A DNA stretch of 64,000 nucleotides from Dryococelus australis. Lineage: Eukaryota > Arthropoda > Insecta > Phasmatodea > Phasmatidae. The notes beneath the pieces are model-generated. The model searched no databases. It was not told where the DNA came from and was given only the letters and a program-made list of their open reading frames with translations. Positions within the stretch are counted from its first letter, which is position 1. Each line of letters starts with the position of its first letter. A program made the position numbers and the translations under genes. Positions 12,111 through 24,493 of the stretch are shown piece after piece. The stretch lies in NCBI GenBank assembly GCA_029891345.1, contig CM056993.1:279078016-279142015 (forward strand). Reading direction: 5' to 3'.

Positions 12111-12600
12111 GTTACATCAACACCCCCGGGGGAATGATAACGAGGTCGGGTCCATCAGTATATAAGGATGGGACAATGGCGGCTCGTGGCCATCTTGCTC
12201 CTGCCCCGCCGGACGTACTGCCAGATCACTGCCAGACAGGAGTACCACCAGTCCCTGCCGTTGAGAGAGCCCCCACGCAGCTGCCATCGTTACTGCATTG
12301 TAATTATAATTCTTATTAGGGCGATCTAGGTTGTGCGAGGCGACAGGATAGACAAAAGTACTGTTCAGGCTGCTTAAGAGCCTAAGCACTCTTGATAGTT
12401 CATTCAGCTATCCACTCTAGCTTCTTGGTGTATCATACTTTGCTACTTGTTTAACATCTCTATTGAGTCGCATCATGCGCAACTGACTTGTTCTTGCTTA
12501 GTTTGAATAAACTAGTGTTGTTATATAACCAAGTGCTTTACTTCTGACTACGAGTATCCCCCTTTTGAGTGCGTGACCTTTCCCCTGTGGAAGGGCCACA
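12111..12600 (+). repeat. Possible solo LTR
   Basis: This GC-richer block begins TGTTACATCAACACC, has a TATA box (agtatataagg, about 12158) and a polyadenylation signal (gaataaact, about 12505) in the same orientation with spacing usual for an LTR, and ends near gggccacagca. No internal retroelement genes adjoin it and I cannot define a clean target duplication, so solo LTR is an inference from internal signals. Confidence 0.4.
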
Positions 12601-12785
12601 GCAAGATTTTCAAATTGTCTTTCCTGTCACCATACACACAACCTAAACCTTGGTATAAAATTACTTCATAATGATTGGAATGCACAACTATTTACATTTA
12701 TTTTATTTTAAGCTTCTGCCAGTTTGTACCTCAGTTTCCGTATGTTGTGACACTCGCTTGAATAAACGGTTTCTTTGAAGTACCC

Positions 12786-13667
12786 CTACACCATAAAATA
12801 ATTCGGATTCAAATATGCTGATTGTGGGGGCCATGCTATAGGTTCGCCACGTCCAATCCATTTATTAGGGAATGTAGTGCTTAAATGCAGCCTCACTTGC
12901 ACTGCATAATGGCATGGAGCACCATCATTCTGAAACCACATGTTTCTATGCGCCTCCAGGTTCACGTCTTCTAGCAGTGGCGGAAGATTGTGCTGGAGAA
13001 AATTGTTATACATGTCACCATTCAGTCATGCCGGTAGTTTAAATGGCCCTATCAATTGGCGGCCTACTACACCCGTCCACATGTTCACGTCAAACTGGTG
13101 CTGTAAGTGTGCGAGTCTCTTATTGCATGAGATTTTCAATAGACCACGAGTGAACATTGTGAATGTTGAATATTCAACTTCTTTGGAAATGTGACTCGTC
13201 CGTCCACAACATATAAACAAAGTTCGGGTCAGCCCTACACCAATGTTGAATTTTTTGGCAAAAGTCCGACCTTTTTTTTCATAATTCGCTGTGAGAAGAG
13301 CTTGCACCTGTTGTATATGATATGGGTGGTAATTGCTATACGATACGCACTAGTTGTCGCGATACCTGTACGACTGCTTATTTTCCTGATACTTGTAGAT
13401 GGTTAAAATTGACACCTCTTCCAACACTTGGTTGATGCGGTCCGAGTCAGCCCTCGGGATGCCTTCACTTCTTGAACCAAGCATACGGCCTTCCATGAAC
13501 ATGTTGCACGTATTGTTAAACACCCAGTGATCAGGATATCTTTCAGGTTACTGGCCTCCTCTTCTCAGTAAATGTTCATCATAAAAAGCAGCAGCATGAT
13601 GTTCGTTGCCTTGAACGACACTGTAAAAGTAGTGCATATCAGAATATTCGCGAGGTGAATAAGGCAT
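12786..13667 (-). pseudogene. Mariner-like DDE transposase relic
   Basis: The minus strand begins with an N-terminal helix-turn-helix-type opening (MPYSPREYSDMHYFYS) typical of a widespread insect transposase family. It continues through an FAKKFNIGVGL region and VNMWTGVVGRQLIGPF, and reaches MWFQNDGAPCHYAVQVR, the second-aspartate motif, then FPNKWIGRGEPIAWPPQSA. Frame changes and stops separate these parts. The sequence stops just before the third acidic position, so the C-terminus is missing. It would cut and paste its own element; this copy is dead. Confidence 0.8.
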
Positions 13668-13699
13668 GGTAGTTTGTTTATGGAATATCACGTTTCCAC

Positions 13700-14412
13700 A
13701 TCGATTGGCACAAAATAAAATCCAATAACTTATGCAAAGTCTTCTTGCCAGTTAGTAAACCGTTCATACATAATAGCTGAAGGTTCACCGCGATAATGGG
13801 AGCATGTAATTACAGCAGACGACATACATGCACAGTGCTGTGGGAACGTTTTCGCTACTACCTTATTGGGAGACTATTTACTGGTATGTATGTATTTGAC
13901 CCATGAGAACACCAACACATGATGTGTTTCTTTCTTCCACGGTAAACTCTCACGTTTTCTTAGAAGAAACACTTTCCATGTAAGTATCGTTGCTCTACAT
14001 CCAGTTTGTTATTATTGCAACTTCTGGAACGTAACTCGGTTTTCAAATTTACGACGTTGACATTTGCTCATGACCGCTTATTATTTGTACTTCTAACAAG
14101 GCATACATGTAGGTAGTTTTTCCAGTGGCAGGAATTTGTTTATGTAGTACATTAGTATTTTTTAATGCACATAAACTTGTGACAAATATCTGGACAAAAC
14201 ATAACTTTTGCAAAGCTGTTATTATTTTCCAGATCGCTGTAATGTCAATAGTATGAATGACGTTTGGTCATGTGACTACACCACGGTCATAAAGATAGTT
14301 CTTGACACTTGCCGTCGTTTTGCGTACGCTTAGTGAAGCTCGAGTAGAAATAATAATAATAGAAGGGTGACCCAAAACAATCAGGTTTCTCCCATAAAAA
14401 TACATGTACAGC
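13700..14412. other. No gene seen
   Basis: AT-rich DNA flanking the mariner relic. No motif, repeat pair or protein similarity recognised by eye. Confidence 0.5.
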
Positions 14413-14752
14413 AAGTGTCATACGTGATGAAATTAACGAAATTTCGCGTTTCATATTGCTTAAATTGTAATAATTTTTGCGTGACAATTAAAAGAAGATT
14501 AAATTTGGGTAACGCAGTAATTTTTGTGTTATAGAATTCCGATTTAACGTAAACAATTGTGTTTATTCCGAATGAATACATGTCTAGGCTATCAAGTGTC
14601 AAACGAGTTGTAATTGAAATTAACGGAATTTCGTGTATTTTTTAAATTTAAAACTGTTATGAGTTCTGTTTATGTGACATTGAAATAAGAATAAAGTTCC
14701 ATAACGCAAGGAGTTGTGTTGTAATATTGCGATTTAACGTAAATAAAAGGTG
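14413..14752. repeat. Diverged two-copy tandem duplication, about 180 bp
   Basis: The order agtgtca.acg, gaaattaacg.aatttcg, taac(g)cag/aagg, ttgtgtt.ta and cgatttaacgtaaa in the first copy (14413-14562) is repeated in the second (14594-14752). ORFs on the minus strand here are a by-product. Confidence 0.5.
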
Positions 14753-15450
14753 CCTTTTAGAGATAACCTGTAACCCATTAAATTACCTAGTGTGTCTTCC
14801 TTTCCAGATTTCACTTAACAATTCTCAACACGTCTTTTAACACCAATTTGTAATTATTTCTTAAGTTTTCAGAAGCGTGCGTATATATTGCCGCACACAC
14901 AACGAAGCAGAATACTAGAAGTTTACTTAACATTTAATTAATTAATAATACATAATGACAAGTTTCATAGTAACTAGACCCTATCGTTAATATTTGATTT
15001 GTATCCTAAGAATTTACTTGGAATCGAGTCAAAATTTGCTACCCAATTATTAATGTAATTAAAATAAGGGATAAATTGAAAATAGCATATTTGAGAAGTC
15101 CAGAAATTGCTCAGTCATATCCCAACATTTCATTTTTGAATTAAGCACTTTTTATAACCAAAAATCCTACACAGTGAGGATAGTTGCAAAGATCACGGAA
15201 ATTATGAAGTAAAACCTTAAAAAATATAATGGAATCCTTTATTTGAAAAAAAGGTCAGAACTACAATTTATTGCCAACAAGTCTGTTTGCACTGAAGTAA
15301 ATATATTCTATTTTCAAATACTCATACCTACAAAGCTGTATGTCACAAAAAAGTATGAGTACTGTTAAAAGAAAAAATTTTGACCTAATTTCAATGTTCA
15401 TTCTCAAAGTAACACGTTTGTTTAAACAAACTTAATGTGTGTTCTAATTT

Positions 15451-15560
15451 ACGAGCCAAGAGCCCTTGCCTGGCTGTGTGTCCCTGAGAAGTGCATCACG
15501 GCTGTGACGTTGAATTGTAACCGCCAGAATTTGCGGTAAGGGCATGAATGTACCTTGAAT
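15451..15560 (+). repeat. Fragment of a second SINE family
   Basis: The segment agagccctt..ctgg...gtg.ccctgagaagtgcatc.cggctgtgac matches the better-preserved copy at 60145-60262. The tRNA-like head with its B box is missing here. The surrounding 14.75-16.4 kb has no recognisable gene. Confidence 0.45.
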
Positions 15561-16408
15561 ATCCCATTCGAATAGGGGCAAGAGCGATGTTCTCTACACA
15601 TGCCCTACACTGTAAGTTTAATTGTTCATAACAGCTATGCAGCTCATTTCTGTCTTTTACTGGACACTTACTTGTTCGTACAAAAAAACCAAGACAATAT
15701 AAGAAAATGTGTAGAGTTCATTGATTCTTCAATCACTTATGCATCGGAACTTAAAAATCTCGAAGTAAAGATGGGTGTTTGAAATGATATCCACTTCCTC
15801 AAAAAGTGATCAAAGGAATGTGTAGAACTGTGGGTGCTGGGGGGATCAATTGTAAGTGACTGTGTGTGTGTGCTTGTTTGTGTGTGTGAGAGAGTGAATT
15901 AGAACACAGCTCTAGAGTAGTGGGGGAACAAATGTTCCAACTTACGTACTGTAGAAATACGCCAAAATAAAACTGATCGTAAATAAGATTTCTGTGACAT
16001 GACATTTACATAACTGGTAACTTGCAATAAACTTTTAAAATGCAAATATAATACCACGTTAGCTCTTTTCCTAACATAAATGACCAGATGATATGATATA
16101 GCAGTAAAAACAATTATGCATTTAATAAGAGAATGGAACATCAACACATAGGCTACTGCAATTTAGAACACAACAAAAAAATTTGAAAACAATGGCAGAT
16201 TTTGCTGAATTAATGTTTTTTTTTTCTTTAAATATAACAATCCGAAAGAGACAAGAAAAAAACATACGCCAAAGTGCCATATTGATTACTTTTTTGTGAA
16301 AAAAAAGAATGTAAAGAATGATTTTGGTTTTTAACATGTTACATGCCACAAAAATTGTTTTCCGTTTTTAATAGTTACATTGGTCTACATTTTTATAGTA
16401 GGGCAGCT

Positions 16409-16670
16409 ATAAGTTGTTCACGATAAAATGAGCACTTTTGAGAGCCCTGCTCAAGATCTACTTGTGTGTACGTTACGTATTCTTACGCATTATGAAAAAT
16501 TAACATTGCCACGTGCCCCATAAATTTTATTTATGCGTCGATCAAGCGAAACTGTGAAATTGTTAGAAAAGTAAATATTTAACAAATCTGCTGGTTTTTA
16601 CACTTCGGTGAAAATACTAAAAATAGCACAGGAAACTTAGGCCAAAAAGAAATTAATATGTTTTTTTTTG
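16409..16670 (+). repeat. MITE family 1, 5' half only
   Basis: Starts with the family terminus (ttgttcacgataaaatgagcacttttga) and follows the consensus (gccctgct..agatctacttg, attaacattgccac, gaaactgtgaaat) for about 250 bases, then diverges. The right terminal inverted repeat is missing. Confidence 0.6.
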
Positions 16671-16850
16671 TGTGTTTTTATTTGCCAACCTTGAATAATA
16701 ATAGAAATTTTAAATTTTCTGAAACCCTTTATAAAAATTACTGATGCTACCCAAAAATATAGTAATTTATTCTAAAACCCAAGACACTGAACAGAAAATT
16801 TCGAACATAGGCTATATATTTGGCTTCCTCAGACAAGAGTTCATGCACTG

Positions 16851-17072
16851 GAGTAAAGAGATTTAAGCAGCTCTTAACATTGTGGTATTGAGAGCCAATA
16901 AGAATGGAGCAGTGCCAGAATGCAACGGCAGGGTAAATGGGAAATCCCAGAGAAAACCCGCCGGTCAGCACAGTTCCTACGTGAATAATTTTTGGAGTGA
17001 ACCCGCCTGGAATCGAGCCCGGTTCACCTTAGGGGGAGGCAAGTAGTCTGACCACTATACCACCGTGGCCCC
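16851..17072 (-). repeat. tRNA-Gly-type SINE with perfect 13-bp target duplication
   Basis: Flanked on both sides by agttcatgcactg (16838-16850 and 17073-17085), a clean target-site duplication. On the minus strand the right part is a tRNA-like promoter: GGTGGTATAGTGGTCAGACTAC, CTTGCCTCCC and B box GGGCTCGATTCCAGGC, closest in my view to tRNA-Gly(GCC). The body holds a family-specific segment (aagaaaacccgccgg on the plus strand). Related copies are at 28473-28726 and 53818-54076. The intact duplication indicates a relatively recent insertion. Confidence 0.8.
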
Positions 17073-17085
17073 AGTTCATGCACTG

Positions 17086-18640
17086 ATCCACCACAGTTGT
17101 CACTTTCCAATTCTGAATTCTCCTTCTACCCTACGCCTCGTATCCTGCTAGTGGTGTTGGACAATATGTTTTGTTTCTTTACATACATTAAAGTAAATAT
17201 CCGCATGTTGTAAACATGTACATTACATCTGTACAGGTATTTTTTGCGTAATAGTTGGAAATATTTTTGTGTAAAAGTTTCATTTTTATTTGAGAAAGTA
17301 ATACGACTCCTTAGGAACACCTTTTATTTATTCACTGCAAAATCCGCTGCAATTTGGCACTATTCTGTAATGCAAAGCATGCTATGTAAATTAATTTATT
17401 TATTTATTTAAGCAACACTTGAATTCTGTGTAAGCGGTTACACAATTTCCTAGGTTTTTTAACAGTTCCCTGCAGTGAAAGTTGTTAGTTTTTTTTGACT
17501 GCAAGAAATTATCATAAATACTGTTACATATTTGTTTGTGTTTGACAATGTTTGTGATTTTCCCTGTGTTGTGGACTAACGAGTAACAATTTTCCGAAAA
17601 ACTGTTTTCAGTACAAAGACCTAACAGTTACTGTGTTGATATTTGTGAATATAGAATGGAGGCTGCAATATCAAGAGCTTCATAGGGTGTGTATCAGCTA
17701 TGCATTTATGAATTTGGTGTTGCAATCCTGGCCAGTTATTTTTTAATATTTGATATATTACAGATTTTTCCTCATGTAAGGTGAAGTGTGACTCGTATGA
17801 GAGTTGCTGAATGGCCAACGACACAGAATATTTTTGTCAGCAGTCTGTTAGACACCTGTAATAGTGTGCAGTGTAAAGTGCACATTTATTCTATTGCGCA
17901 ATGGTAGGTTTTGTGCGTGTCCCATTCTTAGCATGCCCAAGAAAAATTATGTTAAATTCAATACTACTGTACATACATTTATTTATATATGTAGATCCAA
18001 GAAACTGTTTACATACAAATCTACACCACTCTGCTTCCCCGAGCTCAAGTGAAGATACCATAGAGGGCACACATATGAAGCACATAATGGGCATATTTGT
18101 ACTGTAGATAATTGTTTTTTTTTTTACTTTATAGGCCTATTAAAAATATTTTATACAATATTTATTGACATGTCATATATTGTTGTGCTGCTAAGAACGA
18201 TATACGATATTAAAAAACAAAATAAACTTGAACTTGTCGAAGCATAACCTTCATTACAGTAAACAAAAACAATAAACACGGTGCGAGAAAAAAATGCGAT
18301 GCAGAGGTTTTTAAGACTCGGTATACTGATGCAGCAAAACATTATAGTAAACGGAACCAACTTCAAACGCACCTAAATATATCACAATTCTTTATACCGA
18401 ATGGACATATGAAAATAAAAAGGCGTTATTTAATATCATTCAAAAATCTAAGAAACTCCCATGTACTGCAATTCTAAAAGCGGGTCAGCCTGCACTAGCA
18501 ATATTAGTTCGCAAGCTGCCGCGAGCTTCACTAAGCGTACGCGCTATATCAAGGTAAAAAGAGCCCAACACCGACAAAAATGATATAAAAATGTGGTCCG
18601 ATTCTGGACCGTTTAAAAGTAACGAATTTTTTTTTTATTT
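17086..18640. other. No gene seen
   Basis: Anonymous AT-rich sequence. Overlapping ORFs on both strands are of chance length and composition. Confidence 0.5.
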
Positions 18641-18651
18641 GTTGGACCTAC

Positions 18652-18678
18652 ACACACACATACACACACACACACACA

Positions 18679-18727
<49 letters not shown>
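18652..18727. repeat. Compound microsatellite (CA)n(CT)n(TA)n
   Basis: Three successive dinucleotide blocks, CA then CT then TA, cover this tract. Confidence 0.9.
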
Positions 18728-18729
<2 letters not shown>

Positions 18730-18863
18730 GATTATGAATAACGAGATTGCCCACTAATATTTAGTAATACTTAGAAATTTAAAACCTTCATTCGATTTTT
18801 TTTAATCACTTGAAACAAAATCGTTTTAAATATGGATTTTCAGGGAGTGCATATACTCCTAAC

Positions 18864-19287
18864 TATGGTCTATTCACGGTAAAATGACCCATTTCGAAAG
18901 CCCTGCGTAGTATCTACTTGTATGCACACTGTGTATTCTTCCGCCTTATGCAAAATTAACACTTTCATGGGCCTCGTCACTTTATTTTTGAGTCAGTCAG
19001 GGATACTGTGAAATTACTAAGAAATAAATATTTTTGTCAAATCTGTTAATTTCTACACTTGGATGCATAATAAAAAAATAAAATGAAAAAATCATTAAAA
19101 TTGTTACAAATGTTTACCTGACTCATTTAGTTCTCTGTTAAAACATGGAACTTCTTTCCCTTAATTGTTACCAACTTTACTGTGTGCATGCCATTCAATG
19201 CGCTCGTTAAAATATATGCAGGTAGGAGCAGTGACTTATTTCTAAGGTTTATTTCAGACGTGCTCAATTTATCGCGAACAACCTTTA
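18864..19287 (+). repeat. MITE family 1, full-length copy
   Basis: Left end tatggtctattcacggtaaaatg and right end atcgcgaacaacctttaa are imperfect inverted repeats. The interior follows the consensus (ccctgcgtagtatctacttgtatg, attaacactttcatgggcc, tatgcaggtaggagcagtgactt). Length is about 424 bp and no protein is encoded. TA at the ends is consistent with a Tc1/mariner-type target. Confidence 0.75.
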
Positions 19288-19680
19288 AACCTGTTTGTTT
19301 ATCTGTCTCATTTTGCAGAATGAAGCTATGTCTCGTTTGCCTTAGTAAAATGTTTGAATGCCTTGCGAAGTAAATTTTTAAGGACAAAATAAAAACAAAA
19401 TACATATATGGCGCTCTTAAGCAATTTACCATATCCTGCCTCATAGAAATAACAGCTACACTATTAAAGCAAAACTATGTCACAATGAACGAATGTAGAC
19501 ACGTTTTCGCATTTTCGCAGTTAGGAAATAAAACGCAGTAACAATGAGATGGCGAGAATGTTGACAGCGTCGTTGCAAGAGCAACTCATCAACAATTATG
19601 GCTAAAGAACATTATGAGGAGGGGGAAAATAAAATAAAATTCTGCGCAAGTATGGCGACATTTCTTAAGTGAACGTGTTA

Positions 19681-20070
19681 AAAACAGCGGTACAGAACAG
19701 GAGGTGGCCTAGAATTTCGTCGCCACAGCACGCCCGTACTGACAAGCGGCGTCGCACGGAAACGAGTGTGTCGACGATTGGCGCCGTTTTGGAGGCGATG
19801 TGAAGATGGTTGGAAAGGAGGGGGGGGGGGGTCGCGGAGGTCTACAACTCTGCTATTATCGTAATGTCGAGATAACAGTTGATACACACGGCAGTGTGCT
19901 GGGTGGCCATAAATCGTGTAGCACCCGGCGACGCCGCGACATTCCTGGCTCATGTAGGTGCCTGCGTCGAGCTACCTTCCGCCGCGCACCGAGTGTTGCC
20001 ACGCGTCGTTTACGGTTAACTGAGCACGTCGAAAATCAACTTTCAAAATTAACCCCCGCTCCGTAACAGT
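19681..20070. other. Local GC-rich block, unassigned
   Basis: GC content rises sharply and frames stay open on both strands. A run of G near 19818 gives a glycine/proline stretch. I recognise no protein domain. It could be an uncharacterised repeat or a host regulatory CpG-type island. The next 1.2 kb to 21341 shows nothing. Confidence 0.3.
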
Positions 20071-21341
20071 ACATGTGTCAATGGTGTTAAGTTGGTAGAG
20101 TTTTATGAGAAGCGGTGCCATGTCTTGCTGTTTTATTCGAAATGCGAAGTCTGAATGAATGGTTCGGAACTTTAAAAGAGCTATGGAAATGTCTCACAGT
20201 GTGCAAATTAACGAAATATAAATTCAAGAACAGAATTTGAACGAAGTATTTTTGATGGGCTTAGTTTTATTGACAAGATGTTTGAATGCTGGCAACTATC
20301 GTGTACAGCAATAAATGATATAGTCTTAAATGTTCGGTTTAAGTTGACTATTTTTCAGCAAAAATAAAGGATATAAACCACAAAAGTATTGAAGTTTATA
20401 TACTACGAAAAAAAAACACCTTCGTTAAACAAAATCTTTTACGGTAACTTTTAATACAATGAAATTCGGCCAAAGTTGAGAATTTTGTTAATATAAAGCT
20501 CTACATTACACAATGTTATGAATTTCAAAACAATGATTTTTGCATATGCATTGATATTGTTGTTTCTATACCTCATTATTAAAAAAACAGTCAACAATTT
20601 TCACCCCAGAACTATGCATTGTATCAACTATTCCTGTATGTAACAGGTTTAATGATTCAAATATACAGTGAATAAAACAAGCCCCATAAAATTATATTAA
20701 AGAAAACTAATTTTGTATCTTATTTCGGAAATCCATGCACTGCGAGAATTTCCCATAGCCCTTAAGGGTTCTGCCCAACGAGCATTTACTTTCCGCCTGT
20801 CTAAGACGCCAAATGGTGCGTAGAGCTTCAGAAAAAAAAACTTATTGTCTAAAACTTTTTCCCCGTGCGTACAAGTTATCCTCCTACGAATAGCATTTAA
20901 AAACCATACCCCATCCGATGAAAAGTTTCACGTTTACTATTTCCGTTCGTAAGGTATATTTTTATAATTCAAAAATGGCTGAAACGGGGAGTTCTCATAA
21001 TCAATTCTAGGTACGAAAACACCTGCACAGAATTGTTGAATATATTGAGGGACACGCAGCACACTTTCCTCTATATTGACACACAATAACATTATAGGCT
21101 CGCTGCTGAGAATCTCAAAGAGGCGAGTTGCCGACGTAAAATACTGCATGCCAATACAGTGCCCTGCGCATTGAGGCGACGAAGCGCATGATAATTGTAC
21201 CTGAGTCACCCGTAGTCACTCCGCGACACTCAAAATAACTCCAGCAAGGGGATCCCTCATTAGGCTTCTTTTTATCTTGTGTGCATCTTTGGGTAACATG
21301 TACATGTTTCCACCAATCCCACATTGACTGACACCTCACGA

Positions 21342-21766
21342 TATAGACTGTTCACGGTCAAATGAGCACTTTTGAAAGCCCTGCTTAAGATATACTTGTA
21401 TGCCCGTTGTGTATCGCGCCTTATGTTAAATTAACATTGCCACGGGTCTCATCACTTTCTTCATACGTCGGTCCGGTGAAAGTGTGAAAATATTGGAAAA
21501 TAAAATATTTTACAAATCTGGTTATTTTTATACTTAGATGCATTTAAAAATACAGAATGCGAAATAAATAATTTAAGTTATCACAAATGGGTTACCTAAC
21601 ACTTTTTATTAGACGTTAAGGTGTGGAACTACATTCCATCAATCGTTACAAACTTTACTGAGCGCATGTCACTCAGTGCGCCCGTTAAAATAGATTACGT
21701 TAGTAGCAGTGACTGTTTTCTTAGGTCGATTTCAAAAGTGCTCATTCAATCGTGAACAGCCTGTAG
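21342..21766 (+). repeat. MITE family 1, full-length copy
   Basis: Ends tatagactgttcacggtcaaatgagcac and ctcattcaatcgtgaacagcctgta form terminal inverted repeats. The interior matches the copies at 18864, 54150 and 54877. About 425 bp, non-coding. This and the 54877 copy are the best-preserved references for the family. Confidence 0.8.
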
Positions 21767-22374
21767 TAAAGTTTATTCTAATCAGGTTGGGGAGCTCAAT
21801 TTCTCGTCACTAGCGCTAGTGTCGCATGTGTGATTTTCTCTATTTTATACTTAGAAAAACCACACAATAACAAAAATCATAAATCAAATATAAAATAACC
21901 ACGTAAATAAGTAAAACGTTTCTCTTTTATTATTCACGTAGATTAATATTTTAATTAAAAGCGACCTCTTTGGAACACTGCGCACCTAGTAGTAGAAATT
22001 TTCCCTATGCGAAACTCTCCCATAAGAAAACTCTTTTGTTCCTTACCTGAGTATAATTAACCTGATCGATAATTGGTTCACGACAATGTTTATTTCGACG
22101 TGCGGTGGACAGGTATACGAGATCTGAAAGAAGAAACTAAGCACAAGGGAACAATTTCCTCCAAGGACGTTAGCTGATATACCCAGTAAATGTGGAATTT
22201 AAGTTCGCATATGTCTGTACTGGTAGCAATGAGCAGGATGCTTATTTACAATGTCAAGAAGTGCGCTTGCGCCTGGAAAAATTTCTCGCAGTCTTGATCT
22301 GCAATGTATATTATATATGTGCGCACACAATATGTCCACGAATATATTATATTAAAAACATTGTCGAGTAATTC

Positions 22375-23786
22375 CCTATGAAAAATGAGACAGAAAACCA
22401 ACTACGACTCATATCACCTATGAAACAATAGGTTTTGAAATTTATCAATTTTAATAAACCAGAAAATACGTTAGATAAACAACAAATTAGTGAATTATGT
22501 TTAGTTGAAAAAATCTTAAAGCTCAAAAAATTTGGTTTTTAAATCACCCCCCTTCATAAACTAAATTGAGATTGATCGATTATGATCGCAAGGGTTTATT
22601 TTTCTAACTCCTAGCTTTTTTCCAGTGTTGATGCTTGAATTGAACCTATACACGTTAACAAGCTGTGTTGCTTTGGTGAAACACACAGGCGCCAACCACA
22701 CTCAACAAATGAATGCATTATTTTTCAAAAGGTGCAGCGGCACGCCTAGGTGGATAGGCAACACCTCTGCCATCCGAAAATTTTTAAGGGAAACCTTACC
22801 CCGCCATATTGGATTACTGGATTTGCCAGCTTGTTTGACATTTCGAATAGAATAGTCCTAAAATACCTCTTCAACCAAATGAAGTAGCTATCGACCTTAC
22901 ACAGTAGTTCAGTCGTTATGTCTGTCCTGCTGTGTTAACTAGCCGGATGTAGGGATACTTTAGAACTTTTCTTAACTAAACTAGCTAGAAAAACCCATAG
23001 TACAATACGGCAGGGAAATTCCAACTTAAGTGAATGGCAGTATACTGCGAGGATATATATGAAGGTACACATATCACAGTGTTTGTTACAGATAGAAGCG
23101 TCTTCTACAAATAATACTGTGCGATACACATAACACGCATTTTCATTGGTAAGGCATTGATAGGGCCGTGTAAAGTTTATTGAAAACAAAGTGGTAATAA
23201 TTTAACTGTACACTTGTATACTACAGCAGTAAACAAAGCAGTGTCGCAAAATAGTTCTACGGAAGCATTTCTGTCAGATAAGTGGGTATTTGCAGTTCTC
23301 AGTCCCCGCCATAAACTGTCGCACATGCATTCGCGGGCGGTAGTGTTGTTGTCTACCCACGCAGGCATCCAGCTGCACACTTAAAAATTAGTTCTCTCAT
23401 ATCTTAAGTACAGTTGTCCTCAATGAGTCTCGCTAGAAAGTGATCCTGTTTATTCACGTGTAGGCCTACATGTCGACTTCAAGCATCAAAACCGGAGTAA
23501 AGCTAAGGGTTAGAATGTTATCTTTGAGATCGTATTCTGGCAATCCCATTTGAATTTTTGAAGGGGGGTGATTTCACAAAAATAATTTTCTGAGATTTAG
23601 TATATTTGATCAACTAAACATTATCCACTCATTAGTTGTTTAATTTCACGTAGTTCCGAATCTATTTAAATTAATTCATTCCGAAATCTCTCGCTTTGAG
23701 TGCGCATACCCCTTTTAGTAAACACTTTGATCTAAGACATTTATTATGTTTTCTGTCTCATTTATTCATTTATCATGAGAAATAAT
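22375..23786. mobile_element. Non-autonomous element with long diverged inverted repeats
   Basis: The left arm (22375-22560) contains aaatgagacagaaaac, aaacaacaaattagtga, tgtttagttga and aaatcacccccctt. The right arm (23565-23786), read on the minus strand, repeats these words in the same order with insertions. The interior of about 1 kb encodes nothing recognisable. The structure fits a non-autonomous DNA transposon; superfamily and exact ends are unknown. Confidence 0.55.
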
Positions 23787-23845
23787 CTCACAAAGTTTAT
23801 GACAGTTGTTCATAGGCACTTTGTCTATATATGTACCTACACGTG

Positions 23846-23902
23846 TACACACACACGCACACTGATATATATATATATATAATATACACACACACACATA
23901 AC
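23846..23902. repeat. Short compound microsatellite (CA/TA)
   Basis: Alternating CA and TA dinucleotide runs. Confidence 0.8.
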
Positions 23903-24493
23903 GATTGCACGGGACAGAAACTGAGGTAATTTACACTTGATACCTCTTTATAGTATTCGGTTTCATTACCTTGTTGAAACTGTACAAGCGATCTCAAAAT
24001 ATAACAAATTTAATTTTTAACGCAGTAAATTGTAATTTAGGAAAGGAAAGTCACGATAAGGATCATGATAACTTATCAAGAGTAACGGTTACTGAGAGGA
24101 CAACGAGAACTACGAGCGACATGAGCAGCGCCACCGCCTGATCTCAGAAGTTGCATGTGATTTACACGGAGCGAGCGACGGAACTGCGCTGAGACACCCG
24201 GTGGAGTGTATTTGTGGCTGCAGGAAATGCGATTTGGTTTATTACGCACGTGTTTCAACCAACATGAGACCAGCTAGTATTTGAGGCCGCTGGTCACCAT
24301 GCATTACTTTGTATTCGTACGAAACACTGTTTAACATGCAGACATTCCTTACTTCCTCGCAAAAAATTGAGACCGCATTTTCTGGAATTCAATGGCCTGT
24401 CAAAAAGCAAAATTTTAATGTTTATTAGAACTTATCGAAATGAAGTACTTCGTACTGAAATACTATACGATGAGTTACTTCAAGAAATATTTA

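Noticed and set aside
19678-20066. Two overlapping open frames in a GC-rich block
   Set aside because: Low-complexity proline/glycine and arginine runs, no domain; openness is explained by GC content.
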